DNA from: an uncultured Sulfitobacter sp.
Lineage (GTDB): Bacteria; Pseudomonadota; Alphaproteobacteria; Rhodobacterales; Rhodobacteraceae
Assembly: GCA_947492925.1 (NCBI GenBank)
Contig: CANLOQ010000006.1
Span: forward strand, 1-64,000
Length of the DNA: 64,000 nt
Direction: 5' to 3'
In this document: piece after piece, positions 44,196-53,262 of the stretch
Position numbering within the stretch: position 1 is the first letter of the stretch
Layout: every line of letters starts with the position of its first letter
Translations under genes and position numbers: made by a program
The notes under the pieces: model-generated
What the model saw: only the letters and a program-made list of their open reading frames with translations
Database searches by the model: none
What the model was told of the DNA's origin: nothing

Positions 44196-45356
44196 TCAAT
44201 ATGACCGCGGCAGACCCATGACCTTTTCACCAATAAAGCTGAGGCACAGCTCGCGGTTCACGGGTGCCGTGCGCAGGAGACGCACAAGCGGGTACATTTC
44301 AAAAAGGCCCGTATCTTCGGTAAAACCCGATCCGCCATGGGCCTGAAGTGCGGCGTCCACCGCTTCAATCCCTGCCTCTGCTGCGGCATATTTCGCCATG
44401 TTCGACGAGGCACCAGCAGGCAGTTTGTTGTCAAACTCCCATGCTGCGCGGCGGGTCATCAGGCTGGCCATTTCAACCGCTGTATGCGCTTTGGCCATTG
44501 GATGCTGCACACCCTGATGCGCGCCGATCGGTTGATCAAAAACATTGCGTTCGGATGCATAGGCAACGCCCTTGTTCAGGGCAAATCGACCAATGCCGCA
44601 GCACAAGGCAGACAGGATGATCCGCTCAGGGTTGAGGCTGTCGAACAGGATGGAAAAGCCTTCGTCAATTTCACCCACGATATCCTCGGGGCCAAGATCA
44701 ACTTCGTCAAAGAACAGGGTCCATTGTTCCTCGGGCAGAGGGATCGAGATCTTAACACGCTGCTTTTCGACCCCCTTTTTCTTCAGGTCGACAGCAAACA
44801 GGGTGAAACCATCCGTCTTACGGCTGACCTCGTTGTGCGGTTTGGTCCGCGCCACCACAAGGCAATAATCTGACACCTCAGCACCCGTGATAAAGGTCTT
44901 TTCGCCGGACAAGCTAAACCGGTTTCCATTGCGCTTGGCCAGCGTAGTCGCCTTCATCGTGTTGGATCCAGCGCCCGGTTCAGTAATCGCAAAACAGAAC
45001 TGGATATCGCCGCGACAGGCGGCAGGCAGCAGTTCCTTCTTGTGGAATTCGGAACCATGACTGGCGATATGGGCCAGCGACATGGTTGGTCCAACCACCA
45101 TCATCAAAAGCGGAATACCGTGATTGGCGGTGCCTTCCATGAACAGGGCCATTTCGGTCATACCCAGACCTGCGCCGCCGTATTCTTCGGGCACCATGAT
45201 TCCCAGAAAACCATCATCGGCAATCTGCTGGAACATATCCTGTGGAAATTCATGCTTGCGGGCATGATCAAGCCAATAGGCATTGTCATATTTCTGTGCC
45301 AACTGGCCGCCGTATTCATAAATCTGGCGCTGTTCGTCGTTTAAAGTAAAATCCAT
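44196..45356 (-). CDS. Acyl-CoA dehydrogenase
   Basis: A 386-residue ACAD with FAITEPGAGSNTMKATTLA, FSLSGEKTFITGAEVSDY, FDQPIGAHQGVQHPMAKAHTAVEMASL and LQAHGGSGFTEDTGLFEMYPLVRLL. The EGT motif is absent (LRTAPVNRELCLSF), a Glu is kept in SLNPERIILSALCCG, and the end is GLPRSY; it therefore groups with 8876-10042 and 35305-36468. The gene lies 9 bp downstream of the crotonase gene and is part of the operator E leftward operon. Confidence 0.92.
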   Translation of the reverse strand: MDFTLNDEQRQIYEYGGQLAQKYDNAYWLDHARKHEFPQDMFQQIADDGFLGIMVPEEYGGAGLGMTEMALFMEGTANHGIPLLMMVVGPTMSLAHIASHGSEFHKKELLPAACRGDIQFCFAITEPGAGSNTMKATTLAKRNGNRFSLSGEKTFITGAEVSDYCLVVARTKPHNEVSRKTDGFTLFAVDLKKKGVEKQRVKISIPLPEEQWTLFFDEVDLGPEDIVGEIDEGFSILFDSLNPERIILSALCCGIGRFALNKGVAYASERNVFDQPIGAHQGVQHPMAKAHTAVEMASLMTRRAAWEFDNKLPAGASSNMAKYAAAEAGIEAVDAALQAHGGSGFTEDTGLFEMYPLVRLLRTAPVNRELCLSFIGEKVMGLPRSY

Positions 45357-45365
45357 GTTTTTTCC

Positions 45366-46145
45366 TCAGCCCTTAAATTCGGGTTCGCGTCGGTTCTCGA
45401 AAGCATCAAGGCCCTCGGCGACGTCATCACTGGGCAACGTGCGCACGGCAGCGTCGCGCTCAAGCCGCATTTGCTGATCGATGCCAAGGTCAGCACCTTC
45501 ACGCGCCAAGCGCTTCATCTCAGCGATACCTGGGCGCGAACGCGTGGCGATTTTTTGGCAATATTCCAGTGCGGCGCTGTGCAGATCCGCATCTGGCACG
45601 ATGTAATTGACCAAACCCGCCTCTTTGGCCTCACCGGCCTCAAGCCAGCGCGCAGAGAACATCAGGTCGAGTGCGCGGCGCTGACCCATCAAACGCGTCA
45701 GCCGCTGCGAACCGCCCCAACCGGGGATTAGTCCGAATTGCGCATGTTGATCGCCAAACTGGGCGGTTTCTGCTGCAAAACACACATCACATGCCAGCAT
45801 AAGTTCGATCCCGCCGGCCAAACACAAACCCTGCACGGCCACGACGACAGGAAGGGAGGAGACTTCGAGAGCACGCAGGCCTTTCATGCCAAAGGCGATG
45901 AAATGGTCCAGCGCGGCGGGATCGTTCAATTTACCTTTCACTTCCGTCAAATCGGCACCGGTGCAAAAGTGCTTGCCTCGCGTTCGGATAAGGATCGCCC
46001 GGATATCCGGGTTCGCCTCAAATTCCGCACGCGCAGCAGCGATGCGCTCATGCACGTCAAGTGACAGGCAATTGAATTTCTTAGGGCGGGCCAGCTCAAT
46101 GATGCCGGTGGCACCCTCAATGCTGGCAATAACAGGATCGCTCAC
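45366..46145 (-). CDS. Crotonase family protein with altered catalytic glutamates
   Basis: A 259-residue crotonase with FCTGADLTEVKG and CLAGGIELMLACDV. The first hydratase glutamate is replaced (FGDQHAQFGLIPGWGGSQRL has His in the position of PE-I) and the second is Asp (RALDLMFSA). The acid-base chemistry must therefore differ from classical enoyl-CoA hydratase. The gene overlaps the ACAD gene upstream by 4 bp, which suggests consecutive steps. Confidence 0.86.
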   Translation of the reverse strand: MSDPVIASIEGATGIIELARPKKFNCLSLDVHERIAAARAEFEANPDIRAILIRTRGKHFCTGADLTEVKGKLNDPAALDHFIAFGMKGLRALEVSSLPVVVAVQGLCLAGGIELMLACDVCFAAETAQFGDQHAQFGLIPGWGGSQRLTRLMGQRRALDLMFSARWLEAGEAKEAGLVNYIVPDADLHSAALEYCQKIATRSRPGIAEMKRLAREGADLGIDQQMRLERDAAVRTLPSDDVAEGLDAFENRREPEFKG

Positions 46146-47323
46146 TTCGAGGCTCCCTTCGCCTTTTTGTCGTATTGAAGCGCCATGCGGCCCACTTTTT
46201 CACGTGCGATCACCAGCTTTTGAATCTGCGCGGTGCCGTCACCAATCTGCAGACCCAAAACGTCGTTGTAACGCTGATGGTGCGGGAGGTCGGTGGTGTA
46301 GCCATAATGACCATGCAGGATCAGACATTGATGCAGGATCTCGCAGGCTGTTTTGGGTAAATACCATTTACACATTGCTGCTTGCGACGTGTGTGGCATG
46401 CCTCGATCACGCAGATCCAGCGTGTAATAGCAAAGCTGACGCATCATGGTCAGTTGGGTTTCGGCCTCCGCCAGTGGAAAGCTTACGCCCTGATACTGCA
46501 CAAGAGGTGCGCCAAACGCTTCGCGTTCCTGAACATAGGCCCATGTCTCATCCACCGACGCTTGCGCGGCACCCAGGCATTCCAGCCCGATCAGCGCACG
46601 CGAGTAATCAAACCCTGCCATGATTGTACCAAAAGCGCGATCCTGCTCAGCCATCATGTTTTCGGCCGGTACAAACACATCGTCAAAGAACACCGATCCA
46701 CGGCCAACAGGCTTGGTGCCGATGTCATCAAAATGGGTGCGCTTGATCCCCTCTTGCTTCAGATCGACGAAGAAAGCGCTCACACCACGTGCGCCCGCGT
46801 CAGGATCTCCCGTGCGGGCAAAGACCACCGCCGCGTCGGCTTGGCTCGCAAAACTCATCGAGGTCTTTTCGCCGTTCAGGCGCCACCCGTTGCCAGATTT
46901 TTCGGCCTTTAGTATAAGGTTTGCCGCGTCAGACCCGCCGCGCGGCTCTGTAAGGCCCAGGCCAATGACGGCCTCTCCCGACACAACCTTGGGCACCCAT
47001 TCCAACGCAATATCCTTGGAAGCGTGCTTGGCAACCATGCCCCCCATGAGAGAACCCAATAGCTGCACATAGCTTGCGTTGAAATCAGCATAGGCGATCT
47101 CCTCGACAATTAGTCCCGATGTGACAGAGCTTTGGCCCAATCCGCCAAACTCTTCGGGCAAATCTGCACCGATAAGACCAAGTGCGCCCATTTCCCTAAT
47201 CAAGGCGCGATCAAAGGTGTGGCCGCTGGCGCGCTCCAGATAACTGGACGCCAGTCTCTCGGTCGCGAACCGGTTCGCTGTTTCGCGAAAAGCCTTTTGA
47301 TCTTCTGTTGGTTGAAATTGCAT
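46142..47323 (-). CDS. Acyl-CoA dehydrogenase with Asp at the catalytic-base position
   Basis: A 393-residue ACAD, first gene leftward from operator E. Blocks: GLTEPRGGSDAANLILKA, WRLNGEKTSMSFASQADA, FGAPLVQYQGVSFPLAEAETQL, LHGHYGYTTDLPHHQRYND. The C-terminal motif is QIGDGTAQIQKLVIARE, so the MCAD-type base (EGT) is Asp instead of Glu; the alternative isovaleryl-type position is Ser (FDYSRALIG). I recall Asp bases in cyclohexanecarboxyl-CoA dehydrogenases, which would fit the BadH-like SDR at 52409-53170, but this is tentative. Confidence 0.9.
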   Translation of the reverse strand: MQFQPTEDQKAFRETANRFATERLASSYLERASGHTFDRALIREMGALGLIGADLPEEFGGLGQSSVTSGLIVEEIAYADFNASYVQLLGSLMGGMVAKHASKDIALEWVPKVVSGEAVIGLGLTEPRGGSDAANLILKAEKSGNGWRLNGEKTSMSFASQADAAVVFARTGDPDAGARGVSAFFVDLKQEGIKRTHFDDIGTKPVGRGSVFFDDVFVPAENMMAEQDRAFGTIMAGFDYSRALIGLECLGAAQASVDETWAYVQEREAFGAPLVQYQGVSFPLAEAETQLTMMRQLCYYTLDLRDRGMPHTSQAAMCKWYLPKTACEILHQCLILHGHYGYTTDLPHHQRYNDVLGLQIGDGTAQIQKLVIAREKVGRMALQYDKKAKGASK

Positions 47324-47354
47324 CGGTGATCCTCCCTAGGGCCGAAAATATGTC

Positions 47355-47402
47355 CTTCCATAAAATCTAACAAATGTTAGAATATAGATCAAGCGTAGTT
47401 TT
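47355..47402. promoter_or_regulatory. Island operator E in a divergent promoter
   Basis: The exact palindrome TCTAACAAATGTTAGA lies at 47366-47381. Leftward, on the complement, a strong promoter reads TTGATC, 17-bp spacer, TAGATT. Rightward there is TAGAAT at 47378-47383 with a poor -35 (TTCCAT, 16 bp). Start codons are 43 bp (left) and 38 bp (right) away. It controls the eleven-gene carboxylase operon and fadH. Confidence 0.75.
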
Positions 47403-47418
47403 GAGAAGGATGCTCACA

Positions 47419-49449
47419 ATGCAAAATGGACAGGGAAAGAGCTTTGCGACAATGTTGTCGCCGATCCGTGCGGGCCGACATACGTTGCGCAACCGTGTTA
47501 TTATGGGGTCAATGCACACGCGACTGGAAACCGAGCCTGACGGCATCGCCAAACAGATTGCCTTTTACGCAGAGCGGGCGCGGGGCGAGGCAGCGATCCT
47601 TGTTACCGGCGGGTTTTCCCCTAATGACGAGGGCATGTTTGACCTCGAAGGGCCGCGCATTGATGATCTGGAAGAGGCGCGCAGGCTAAGACCGATATGT
47701 GAGGCTGTTCAGACCGAAGGCAGCTTGATCTGCGTGCAGCTTTTACATGCAGGCCGCTATGCAAAAATCGAAGGCTGCGTTGCCCCAAGCCCGATTAGGG
47801 CGCCGATCAACCGCTATGTTCCGCGCGAAATGACCGATGCGGACATTCGCCGCACCATCGAGGATTTCGCCAACGCCGCTGCCAACGCGCAAGAGGCGGG
47901 GTTTGATGGTGTCGAAATCATGGGTTCCGAGGGATACCTTCTGAACGAATTTACCGTCACCCACACCAACAAGCGCGAAGACGACTGGGGCGGCAGCGTC
48001 GAGAATCGCCACCGCTTTCCGGTTGAGATCGTGCGCGCGGTGCGGGAACGTTGCGGGCCTGACTTCCTTGTCATCTACCGGATTTCGGCGGCTGATCTGG
48101 TTGAGGATGGCGCGCCTGCCGATGAAATTGCCGGACTCGCGCGCAAAATCGAAGCTGCGGGCGCGGATATCCTGAACACCGGAATCGGCTGGCACGAGGC
48201 CCGCGTGCCGACCATTGCCTATCAGGTTCCGCGCGGTGCGTGGCGCAAGGCAGCAGCGAACGTAAAGGCTGCGGTTTCGATCCCGGTGGTTGCCTCCAAC
48301 AGGATTAACACGCCCGAGCTTGCCGAAGACATCCTTGCATCGGGTGAGGCTGACATGATTTCGATGGCGCGGCCCTTTCTGGCTGACCCGCATTTTGTCA
48401 AGAAGGTAAACGAAGGTCACGCGGATGAGATCAACACATGCATTGCGTGCAATCAGGCCTGTCTAGATTTCATCTTTTCTGATCGACCGGTTGGCTGTCT
48501 GGTCAACCCACGGGCCGGACGCGAAACAGAGTTTCGCGATACGCCGACTGACACGCCACAGAAGGTGGCCGTGGTTGGTGGTGGTGCTGCCGGGCTGGCC
48601 ACGGCCTCTGAGGCGGCGATGCTGGGCCACGACGTCACGCTATTCGAAGCGCAGGACAAGCTGGGCGGTCAGCTTAATCTGGCGCGCGCGGCACCGGGCA
48701 AGGAAGAGTTCAACGAAACCCTGCGCTATTATGGCGGCCAGTTGCAAAAGCACGGGGTCAAGCTGCGCCTTGGACAGCGGGCCAGCGTGGATGATCTGAA
48801 CGGTTTTGATCATGTGGTCATCTCGACAGGGGTGACCCCGCGTATCCCCGACCTGCCGGGCGTTGATCATCCCAGCGTTGCGACCTACGCCGAGATACTG
48901 GCAGGTGACCGCGTGGCGGGTGACACTGTCGCGGTGATGGGGGCAGGGGGCATCGGCCATGATGTGGCTGAATTTCTTGTGACCGAAACCAAGGCCCAAA
49001 GCCCCGAAGCGTTTTGCGAGACATGGAGTGTGGACCCGGACTTTGCCATGTCGGGCGCGTTGGCGGGCGATCCGTTGGCTCCGGTCCATTCGCGCCGCAA
49101 GGTTGTTATGCTTCAACGCAAGGCGTCAAAATCGGGCGCGGGGCTTGGCGTTTCAACCGGCTGGATCCTGCGCAACGCGCTGCGCAAGCACGGGGTCGAG
49201 GCCTTGGGCGGGGTGGTCTATGACCGCATTGATGATGCGGGGTTGCATATTCTCATCGACGGAGAACCCAAGGTCATTGCCGCAGACACCATCGTACTTT
49301 GCACCGGTCAAGAACCGGAACAGGCCTTGGCCGAGAGCCTCGCCGCGCAGGGTGCCACTGTTACAATGATTGGCGGGGCGAAAGAGGCTGCGGAACTCGA
49401 CGCGCTGCGCGCAATTGATGAAGGGGTGCGTTTGGCACAAAGCCTTTAA
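47419..49449 (+). CDS. fadH: 2,4-dienoyl-CoA reductase (NADPH), FadH type
   Basis: The product has 676 residues from ATG 47419 (GAGAAGG 8 bp upstream); E. coli FadH has 672. The N-terminal FMN TIM barrel has VQLLHAGRYAK, GVEIMGSEGYLLNEFTVTHTNKREDDWGG and NTGIGWHEARVPTIA. The 4Fe-4S site CIACNQAC...C is at about residues 340-360. The C-terminal FAD/NADPH domains begin KVAVVGGGAAGLATASEAAMLGHDV. It reduces 2,4-dienoyl-CoA to 3-enoyl-CoA, so the pathway passes through conjugated unsaturated intermediates. It is the only rightward gene under operator E and converges on the NmrA-like gene. Confidence 0.95.
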   Translation: MQNGQGKSFATMLSPIRAGRHTLRNRVIMGSMHTRLETEPDGIAKQIAFYAERARGEAAILVTGGFSPNDEGMFDLEGPRIDDLEEARRLRPICEAVQTEGSLICVQLLHAGRYAKIEGCVAPSPIRAPINRYVPREMTDADIRRTIEDFANAAANAQEAGFDGVEIMGSEGYLLNEFTVTHTNKREDDWGGSVENRHRFPVEIVRAVRERCGPDFLVIYRISAADLVEDGAPADEIAGLARKIEAAGADILNTGIGWHEARVPTIAYQVPRGAWRKAAANVKAAVSIPVVASNRINTPELAEDILASGEADMISMARPFLADPHFVKKVNEGHADEINTCIACNQACLDFIFSDRPVGCLVNPRAGRETEFRDTPTDTPQKVAVVGGGAAGLATASEAAMLGHDVTLFEAQDKLGGQLNLARAAPGKEEFNETLRYYGGQLQKHGVKLRLGQRASVDDLNGFDHVVISTGVTPRIPDLPGVDHPSVATYAEILAGDRVAGDTVAVMGAGGIGHDVAEFLVTETKAQSPEAFCETWSVDPDFAMSGALAGDPLAPVHSRRKVVMLQRKASKSGAGLGVSTGWILRNALRKHGVEALGGVVYDRIDDAGLHILIDGEPKVIAADTIVLCTGQEPEQALAESLAAQGATVTMIGGAKEAAELDALRAIDEGVRLAQSL

Positions 49450-49467
49450 CCCAAATGGTCAGGTGCT

Positions 49468-49493
49468 GCAGGCGGATCAGTGAGGTCGCCTGC
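49468..49493. terminator. Possible terminator between fadH and the convergent operon
   Basis: GCAGGCG at 49468-49474 can pair with CGCCTGC at 49487-49493 (12-nt loop); alternatively the sequence 49487-49500 is itself a 14-bp palindrome. No T-run is present. Given its place between convergent genes a termination role is plausible but weakly supported. Confidence 0.4.
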
Positions 49494-49505
49494 GCAGGCG
49501 TCAGG

Positions 49506-50360
49506 TCACCCGACAAAGGCATCCCGGTTGTCAGCCACAAAATCGCGCAAGCGGCGTGCCGGCCGTCCAAGCACATCGCCAACCGTGGTCTCGACACTCG
49601 CGAGGTAGCCTTTGGGCGCGATGGAGGCCAGCTCTACCATCGCGGCGGCAACCTCGTCCTGCATCCCGCTTGCCATCATCGCCGCCTTGGAGTCGTCGGC
49701 AGACAGGGGTGCTGCGGTGATGGACTGTCCGGTCACGTCAGACAAAACGGCGGCGATTTCTTCGCCCGTCAGCGCTTCGGCGCCGGTCAGACCATAGACC
49801 ATGCCCGCGTGGCCCGATCCGGTCAGCGCCTCTGCGGCAACATCTGCAATGTCGCGGGCGTCGATCCAGGACACGGGCCCGCCCAGATCGTCGTAATACA
49901 CGCCCTGCCTTGTAATATTGTCAGCCTGCCACAACAGGTTTTGCATGAAATAGGTTGGCTGGATGAAGGTCCACTCAAGGCCGCTTTCTTTCAGCAACTC
50001 CTGAGTTTCGGAATGCCACTTCCCAAAGGTCAGCCCGGCCTTGGGCGACGCCCCAAGTCCGGTGGCCAAAACCACGTGCTGCACGCCTGCTGCCTTGGCA
50101 GCCGCGATTGCGTTGGCTTTCCACTGGCGCATGTTCAGGTGCGCGGGGGTCACGAGATAGATCTTTTCCGATCCGGCACAGGCCTGTTCTAGCGCGGCAG
50201 GGTCGGTGAAGCTTGCGGTGACAGCTTCGCATCCTTTGGCCTTCAGCCCGTCAATCTTGGCAGGGTCGCTGGTCACGGCGCGCACTGTTGCGCCCTTGGA
50301 AAAAAGAGTATCGACAAGCGGTGCGCCGGTGGTTCCGGTAGCTCCAAAGACGGTGATCAT
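49506..50360 (-). CDS. NmrA-like NAD(P)-binding SDR protein
   Basis: A 284-residue atypical SDR with the nucleotide motif ITVFGATGTTGAPLVDTLFSKG and VVLATGLGASP. It lacks a classical YxxxK, as is usual for NmrA/HSCARG and QorR-type members, which act as redox sensors or as NAD(P)H-dependent reductases. The start overlaps the synthetase stop by 4 bp, and it is the last gene of the leftward operon from operator F. Function in the pathway unknown. Confidence 0.87.
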   Translation of the reverse strand: MITVFGATGTTGAPLVDTLFSKGATVRAVTSDPAKIDGLKAKGCEAVTASFTDPAALEQACAGSEKIYLVTPAHLNMRQWKANAIAAAKAAGVQHVVLATGLGASPKAGLTFGKWHSETQELLKESGLEWTFIQPTYFMQNLLWQADNITRQGVYYDDLGGPVSWIDARDIADVAAEALTGSGHAGMVYGLTGAEALTGEEIAAVLSDVTGQSITAAPLSADDSKAAMMASGMQDEVAAAMVELASIAPKGYLASVETTVGDVLGRPARRLRDFVADNRDAFVG

Positions 50361-52294
50361 GACATTCCCTTTCTTAGCGCCACAATGGGCTGTATGGTTT
50401 CAGGATTGTTGACTGAAGACAGGTCTCCAAAGTCCTCGCCCAAGAAGGCAGCGCGCACGATCCGGCGCATTGTCTTCATGCTGCGGGTCTTGGGCAACCC
50501 CTCGACAAAATGGATTTCACGTGGGCGGAAGGGCTTCGATACGACCTGGCCCACTTGGTTCTTGAGCAGTTCGACAAGGGCATCATCGGGTGTCACACCC
50601 GTTGCGGCCACGCAGACACAAACCACAGCCACGCCCTTGATATCGTCGGGCGCGGCAATGGCGGCGACGTCCACCACCTTGCCTGTTTCGGTCAGAGCCG
50701 CCTCGATCTCGGGCGGGCCAATGCGTTTGCCAGCAATATTCAACGTATCGTCGGAACGGCCCAGAATATACCATGTGCCGTCCGGATCGCAGCGCACCCA
50801 ATCGCCGTGCCGCCAGATGTCAGGAAAAGTAGACCAGTAGGTTTCAAGATACCGCTCGCGATCACCGCGGATGGCGGGGGTCAAGCCCATCGGCGGTTGG
50901 GTCACGACAAGTTCACCGACCTCGCCGGGTGCAGCTTCGCTCCCATCCTCGCGCAGCACCTTGGCACCGGCACCCAGCGCCTGCGCGGAAAACCCACCGG
51001 GTTTGATTTCGTGCAGCACGGTTGAGGTCAGTATCGCGCCAAAAAGTTCGGTCCCGCCCGAGATGTTCAGCGGCACAGCACGACGGTTGCAAATGTGGTC
51101 AAGTTGCCAGAGCCATGCGTCATCAGTCCAAGGCTCACCGGTGGATGCAACGATGCGCAGGGGCGACAGGTCATAATCGGACAGTGGCGTCGGATCTTGT
51201 GTCATAAACTGGCGCACCAATGTCGGCGCGACACCCATATGCGTGACCTTCAAGTCTGACGCGATGCGCAACAGTCGAAAGGGATCATTCGGCGACGAGG
51301 GCGCGCCTTCGGCCAGAACTAGCGTTGCACCTGACAAAAGCACAGACAAAAGAGTAAGCGGCCCCATCACCCAGCCCATGTCGGTCATCCACAAATGCCG
51401 ATCATCCTGCTTCATGTCGAGACACAGCAGGAAATCGGACGTGGCTTTAGCCTGAACACCCAGATGGGTATGCACAACGCCTTTGGGACGACCGGTCGTG
51501 CCCGAGGTATAGGCAATCATGAATGGATCCTCGGAGTTGACAGGAACAGCCGCGAAATCGGGGTTGGCTGTGCCTACGGTTTCAGCCCAGTCCAGATCGC
51601 GGGTCGGATCGGCCACCGCGCCGCCGAACCGTCGCAGGCTGAACACGGTGTGGACAGTAGGCACTTCACTCAACGCTTGGGCCAGTGTCGCCTCCATCCA
51701 GACCGGCTTGCCCCGTCTAGGGCTGGCATCTGCGGTCAGCACTGCAACAGCATTGGCATCGTTCAGGCGCGAGTCGATGGCAGGGGGTGAAAAACCGGAA
51801 AACAGCGGCACCGCGATGGCACCCAGTCGGGCGATACCAAGCAGCGCGGCTTCGATCTCTGGGATCATCGGCATGTAAATGCCTACAGCCTGACCGGATT
51901 TCACTCCGCGTTCCGCCAACGCCGAAGCCACGCGGGCAGCCTCCTCAGCAAGTTCGGAGTAAGTCCAGCGGCGTTGACTGCCATCTTCGCCAACCCAATC
52001 AATCGCAATTTTCTCGCCATGGCCTCTTGCAAGGTGGGCGTCAAGGCAGGTCTCTATCAGATTGAGCGTGCCACCGACGGCCCATTTGATCGACTGAGGC
52101 CCATCAGACATATCCCGCAACACCGTATAGGGTTGAGAGAACTTTATTCCCGCACGATCAATGAGCCGCTGCCAGAACCAGTCTGGGTCCGTGTTGGCGC
52201 GGTGGGCGAGGTCTTCATAGCTGTTAGTTCCGCAGTCACGCAAAAACGCGGCAAGTGTGCTGGATGCTTGAATGTCGGGGTCTGGCTGGAACAT
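50357..52294 (-). CDS. Acyl-CoA synthetase of the acetyl/acetoacetyl-CoA synthetase family
   Basis: The product has 645 residues from ATG 52294 with AAAGGTG upstream; the extension to 52402 is not supported. An N-terminal ACAS-type cap (PDWFWQRLIDRAGIKF) precedes the adenylation domain. The ATP loop is IAYTSGTTGRPKGVVHTHLG (about residue 235), the hinge is ILGRSDDTLNIAGKRI, and the catalytic-Lys motif is TRSMKTMRRIV. It activates a short or medium acid, perhaps a keto or hydroxy acid released by the pathway. It follows a BadH-like SDR gene after 114 bp. Confidence 0.92.
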   Translation of the reverse strand: MFQPDPDIQASSTLAAFLRDCGTNSYEDLAHRANTDPDWFWQRLIDRAGIKFSQPYTVLRDMSDGPQSIKWAVGGTLNLIETCLDAHLARGHGEKIAIDWVGEDGSQRRWTYSELAEEAARVASALAERGVKSGQAVGIYMPMIPEIEAALLGIARLGAIAVPLFSGFSPPAIDSRLNDANAVAVLTADASPRRGKPVWMEATLAQALSEVPTVHTVFSLRRFGGAVADPTRDLDWAETVGTANPDFAAVPVNSEDPFMIAYTSGTTGRPKGVVHTHLGVQAKATSDFLLCLDMKQDDRHLWMTDMGWVMGPLTLLSVLLSGATLVLAEGAPSSPNDPFRLLRIASDLKVTHMGVAPTLVRQFMTQDPTPLSDYDLSPLRIVASTGEPWTDDAWLWQLDHICNRRAVPLNISGGTELFGAILTSTVLHEIKPGGFSAQALGAGAKVLREDGSEAAPGEVGELVVTQPPMGLTPAIRGDRERYLETYWSTFPDIWRHGDWVRCDPDGTWYILGRSDDTLNIAGKRIGPPEIEAALTETGKVVDVAAIAAPDDIKGVAVVCVCVAATGVTPDDALVELLKNQVGQVVSKPFRPREIHFVEGLPKTRSMKTMRRIVRAAFLGEDFGDLSSVNNPETIQPIVALRKGMS

Positions 52295-52408
52295 GTTGCA
52301 CCTTTCTTCGACAAAAAAAAGGCCGCACTGTTGGCGCGACCAGTTGGGAAGGTATTCTTGGTCAGGGTTTGTCGGGCAGGTCCCGGTAAAAGGCACTGCC
52401 AAGGATGA

Positions 52409-53170
52409 TCACCCGTGCATAGACAAGCCACCTGAAACCGAAATCACCTGGCCAGTTATAAATCCGGCATCGTCCGACGCGAGGAAACAAATGATCCCGG
52501 GATAGTCACTCGGTTGCCCCAGTCTTTTCATCGGAATGGCCCGCTTGAGGCCTTCCGCGATTTTGGCACCAACATCGCCTTCGGCGAATTGAGCCAGAAG
52601 CGGTGTGTCAGTCGGGCCGGGCGCGACGGCATTCAATTGGATGCCCTTGCGCGCCAGTTCCCGTGCTACTGTCTTGGTAAACGAAATGATCCCGCCCTTG
52701 CAGGCAGCGTAAACCGACTCTCCCGAGGATCCAACACGACCGGCATCGGAAGCAATGTTGACGACGCGACCGCCACCATTCTCGACCATACCCGGTAGCA
52801 CGGCGTGATGCATATTCAGCGGCCCGTATAGATTGATATCAATGACTTTTTTCCAGTGGTCGACATCACTGTCGAGGAACGGTTTTACCACGTCCCAACC
52901 CGCGTTGTTGACAAGGATGTCTATTGGCCCACTTGCCTCGAACTCGGCTACCGCTTTGTTGACCTGAGCACGATCGGTAATGTCCACCTTGAACGCCACT
53001 GCTTTTCCGCCAGCGTCCAAAATGTGCTGAACCGTTTCCTGCGCGCCTTCTTCGTTCATATCGAAAACGGCGACCTCGGATCCTTCTTCACCGAACCGTT
53101 CACAAACTGCACGACCAATGCCGCTGCCGCCGCCGGTCAAAATTACGCGTTTTCCTTTTAGTCCCCGCAT
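52409..53170 (-). CDS. SDR dehydrogenase resembling 2-hydroxycyclohexanecarboxyl-CoA dehydrogenase (BadH-like)
   Basis: A 253-residue classical SDR: VILTGGGSGIGRAVCERFGEEG, NNAGWDVVKPF, Ser in NIASDAGRVGSSGESVYAACKGGI with a complete YxxxK, and the C-terminus ITGQVISVSGGLSMHG. The whole pattern, including NNAGWD, SDAxRVGSSGExVYAACKGG and the last residues, closely follows what I remember of BadH from Rhodopseudomonas palustris. It would oxidise a 2- or 3-hydroxyacyl-CoA, possibly alicyclic, with NAD+. First gene leftward from operator F. No BadI-like ring hydrolase was found. Confidence 0.88.
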   Translation of the reverse strand: MRGLKGKRVILTGGGSGIGRAVCERFGEEGSEVAVFDMNEEGAQETVQHILDAGGKAVAFKVDITDRAQVNKAVAEFEASGPIDILVNNAGWDVVKPFLDSDVDHWKKVIDINLYGPLNMHHAVLPGMVENGGGRVVNIASDAGRVGSSGESVYAACKGGIISFTKTVARELARKGIQLNAVAPGPTDTPLLAQFAEGDVGAKIAEGLKRAIPMKRLGQPSDYPGIICFLASDDAGFITGQVISVSGGLSMHG

Positions 53171-53226
53171 TTAGAGGCTCTCCTATTTTTGCTATCGGTT
53201 TGGTTCAGAACTTGATTCGACGTGTT

Positions 53227-53262
53227 CTTTCACATATTCTAACAGTTGTTAGATTAATTGCA
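53227..53262. promoter_or_regulatory. Island operator F in the divergent promoter of the tandem TetR gene
   Basis: The exact palindrome TCTAACAGTTGTTAGA lies at 53238-53253, only 9 bp before the ATG of the tandem TetR gene. Leftward, TTGCAA and TAGAAT are 16 bp apart on the complement. Rightward, TAGATT at 53250-53255 would be the -10 with a weak -35 CTTTCA. If that hexamer is used, the transcript would start at or next to the ATG (leaderless or nearly so). Strong evidence for autoregulation. Confidence 0.75.
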
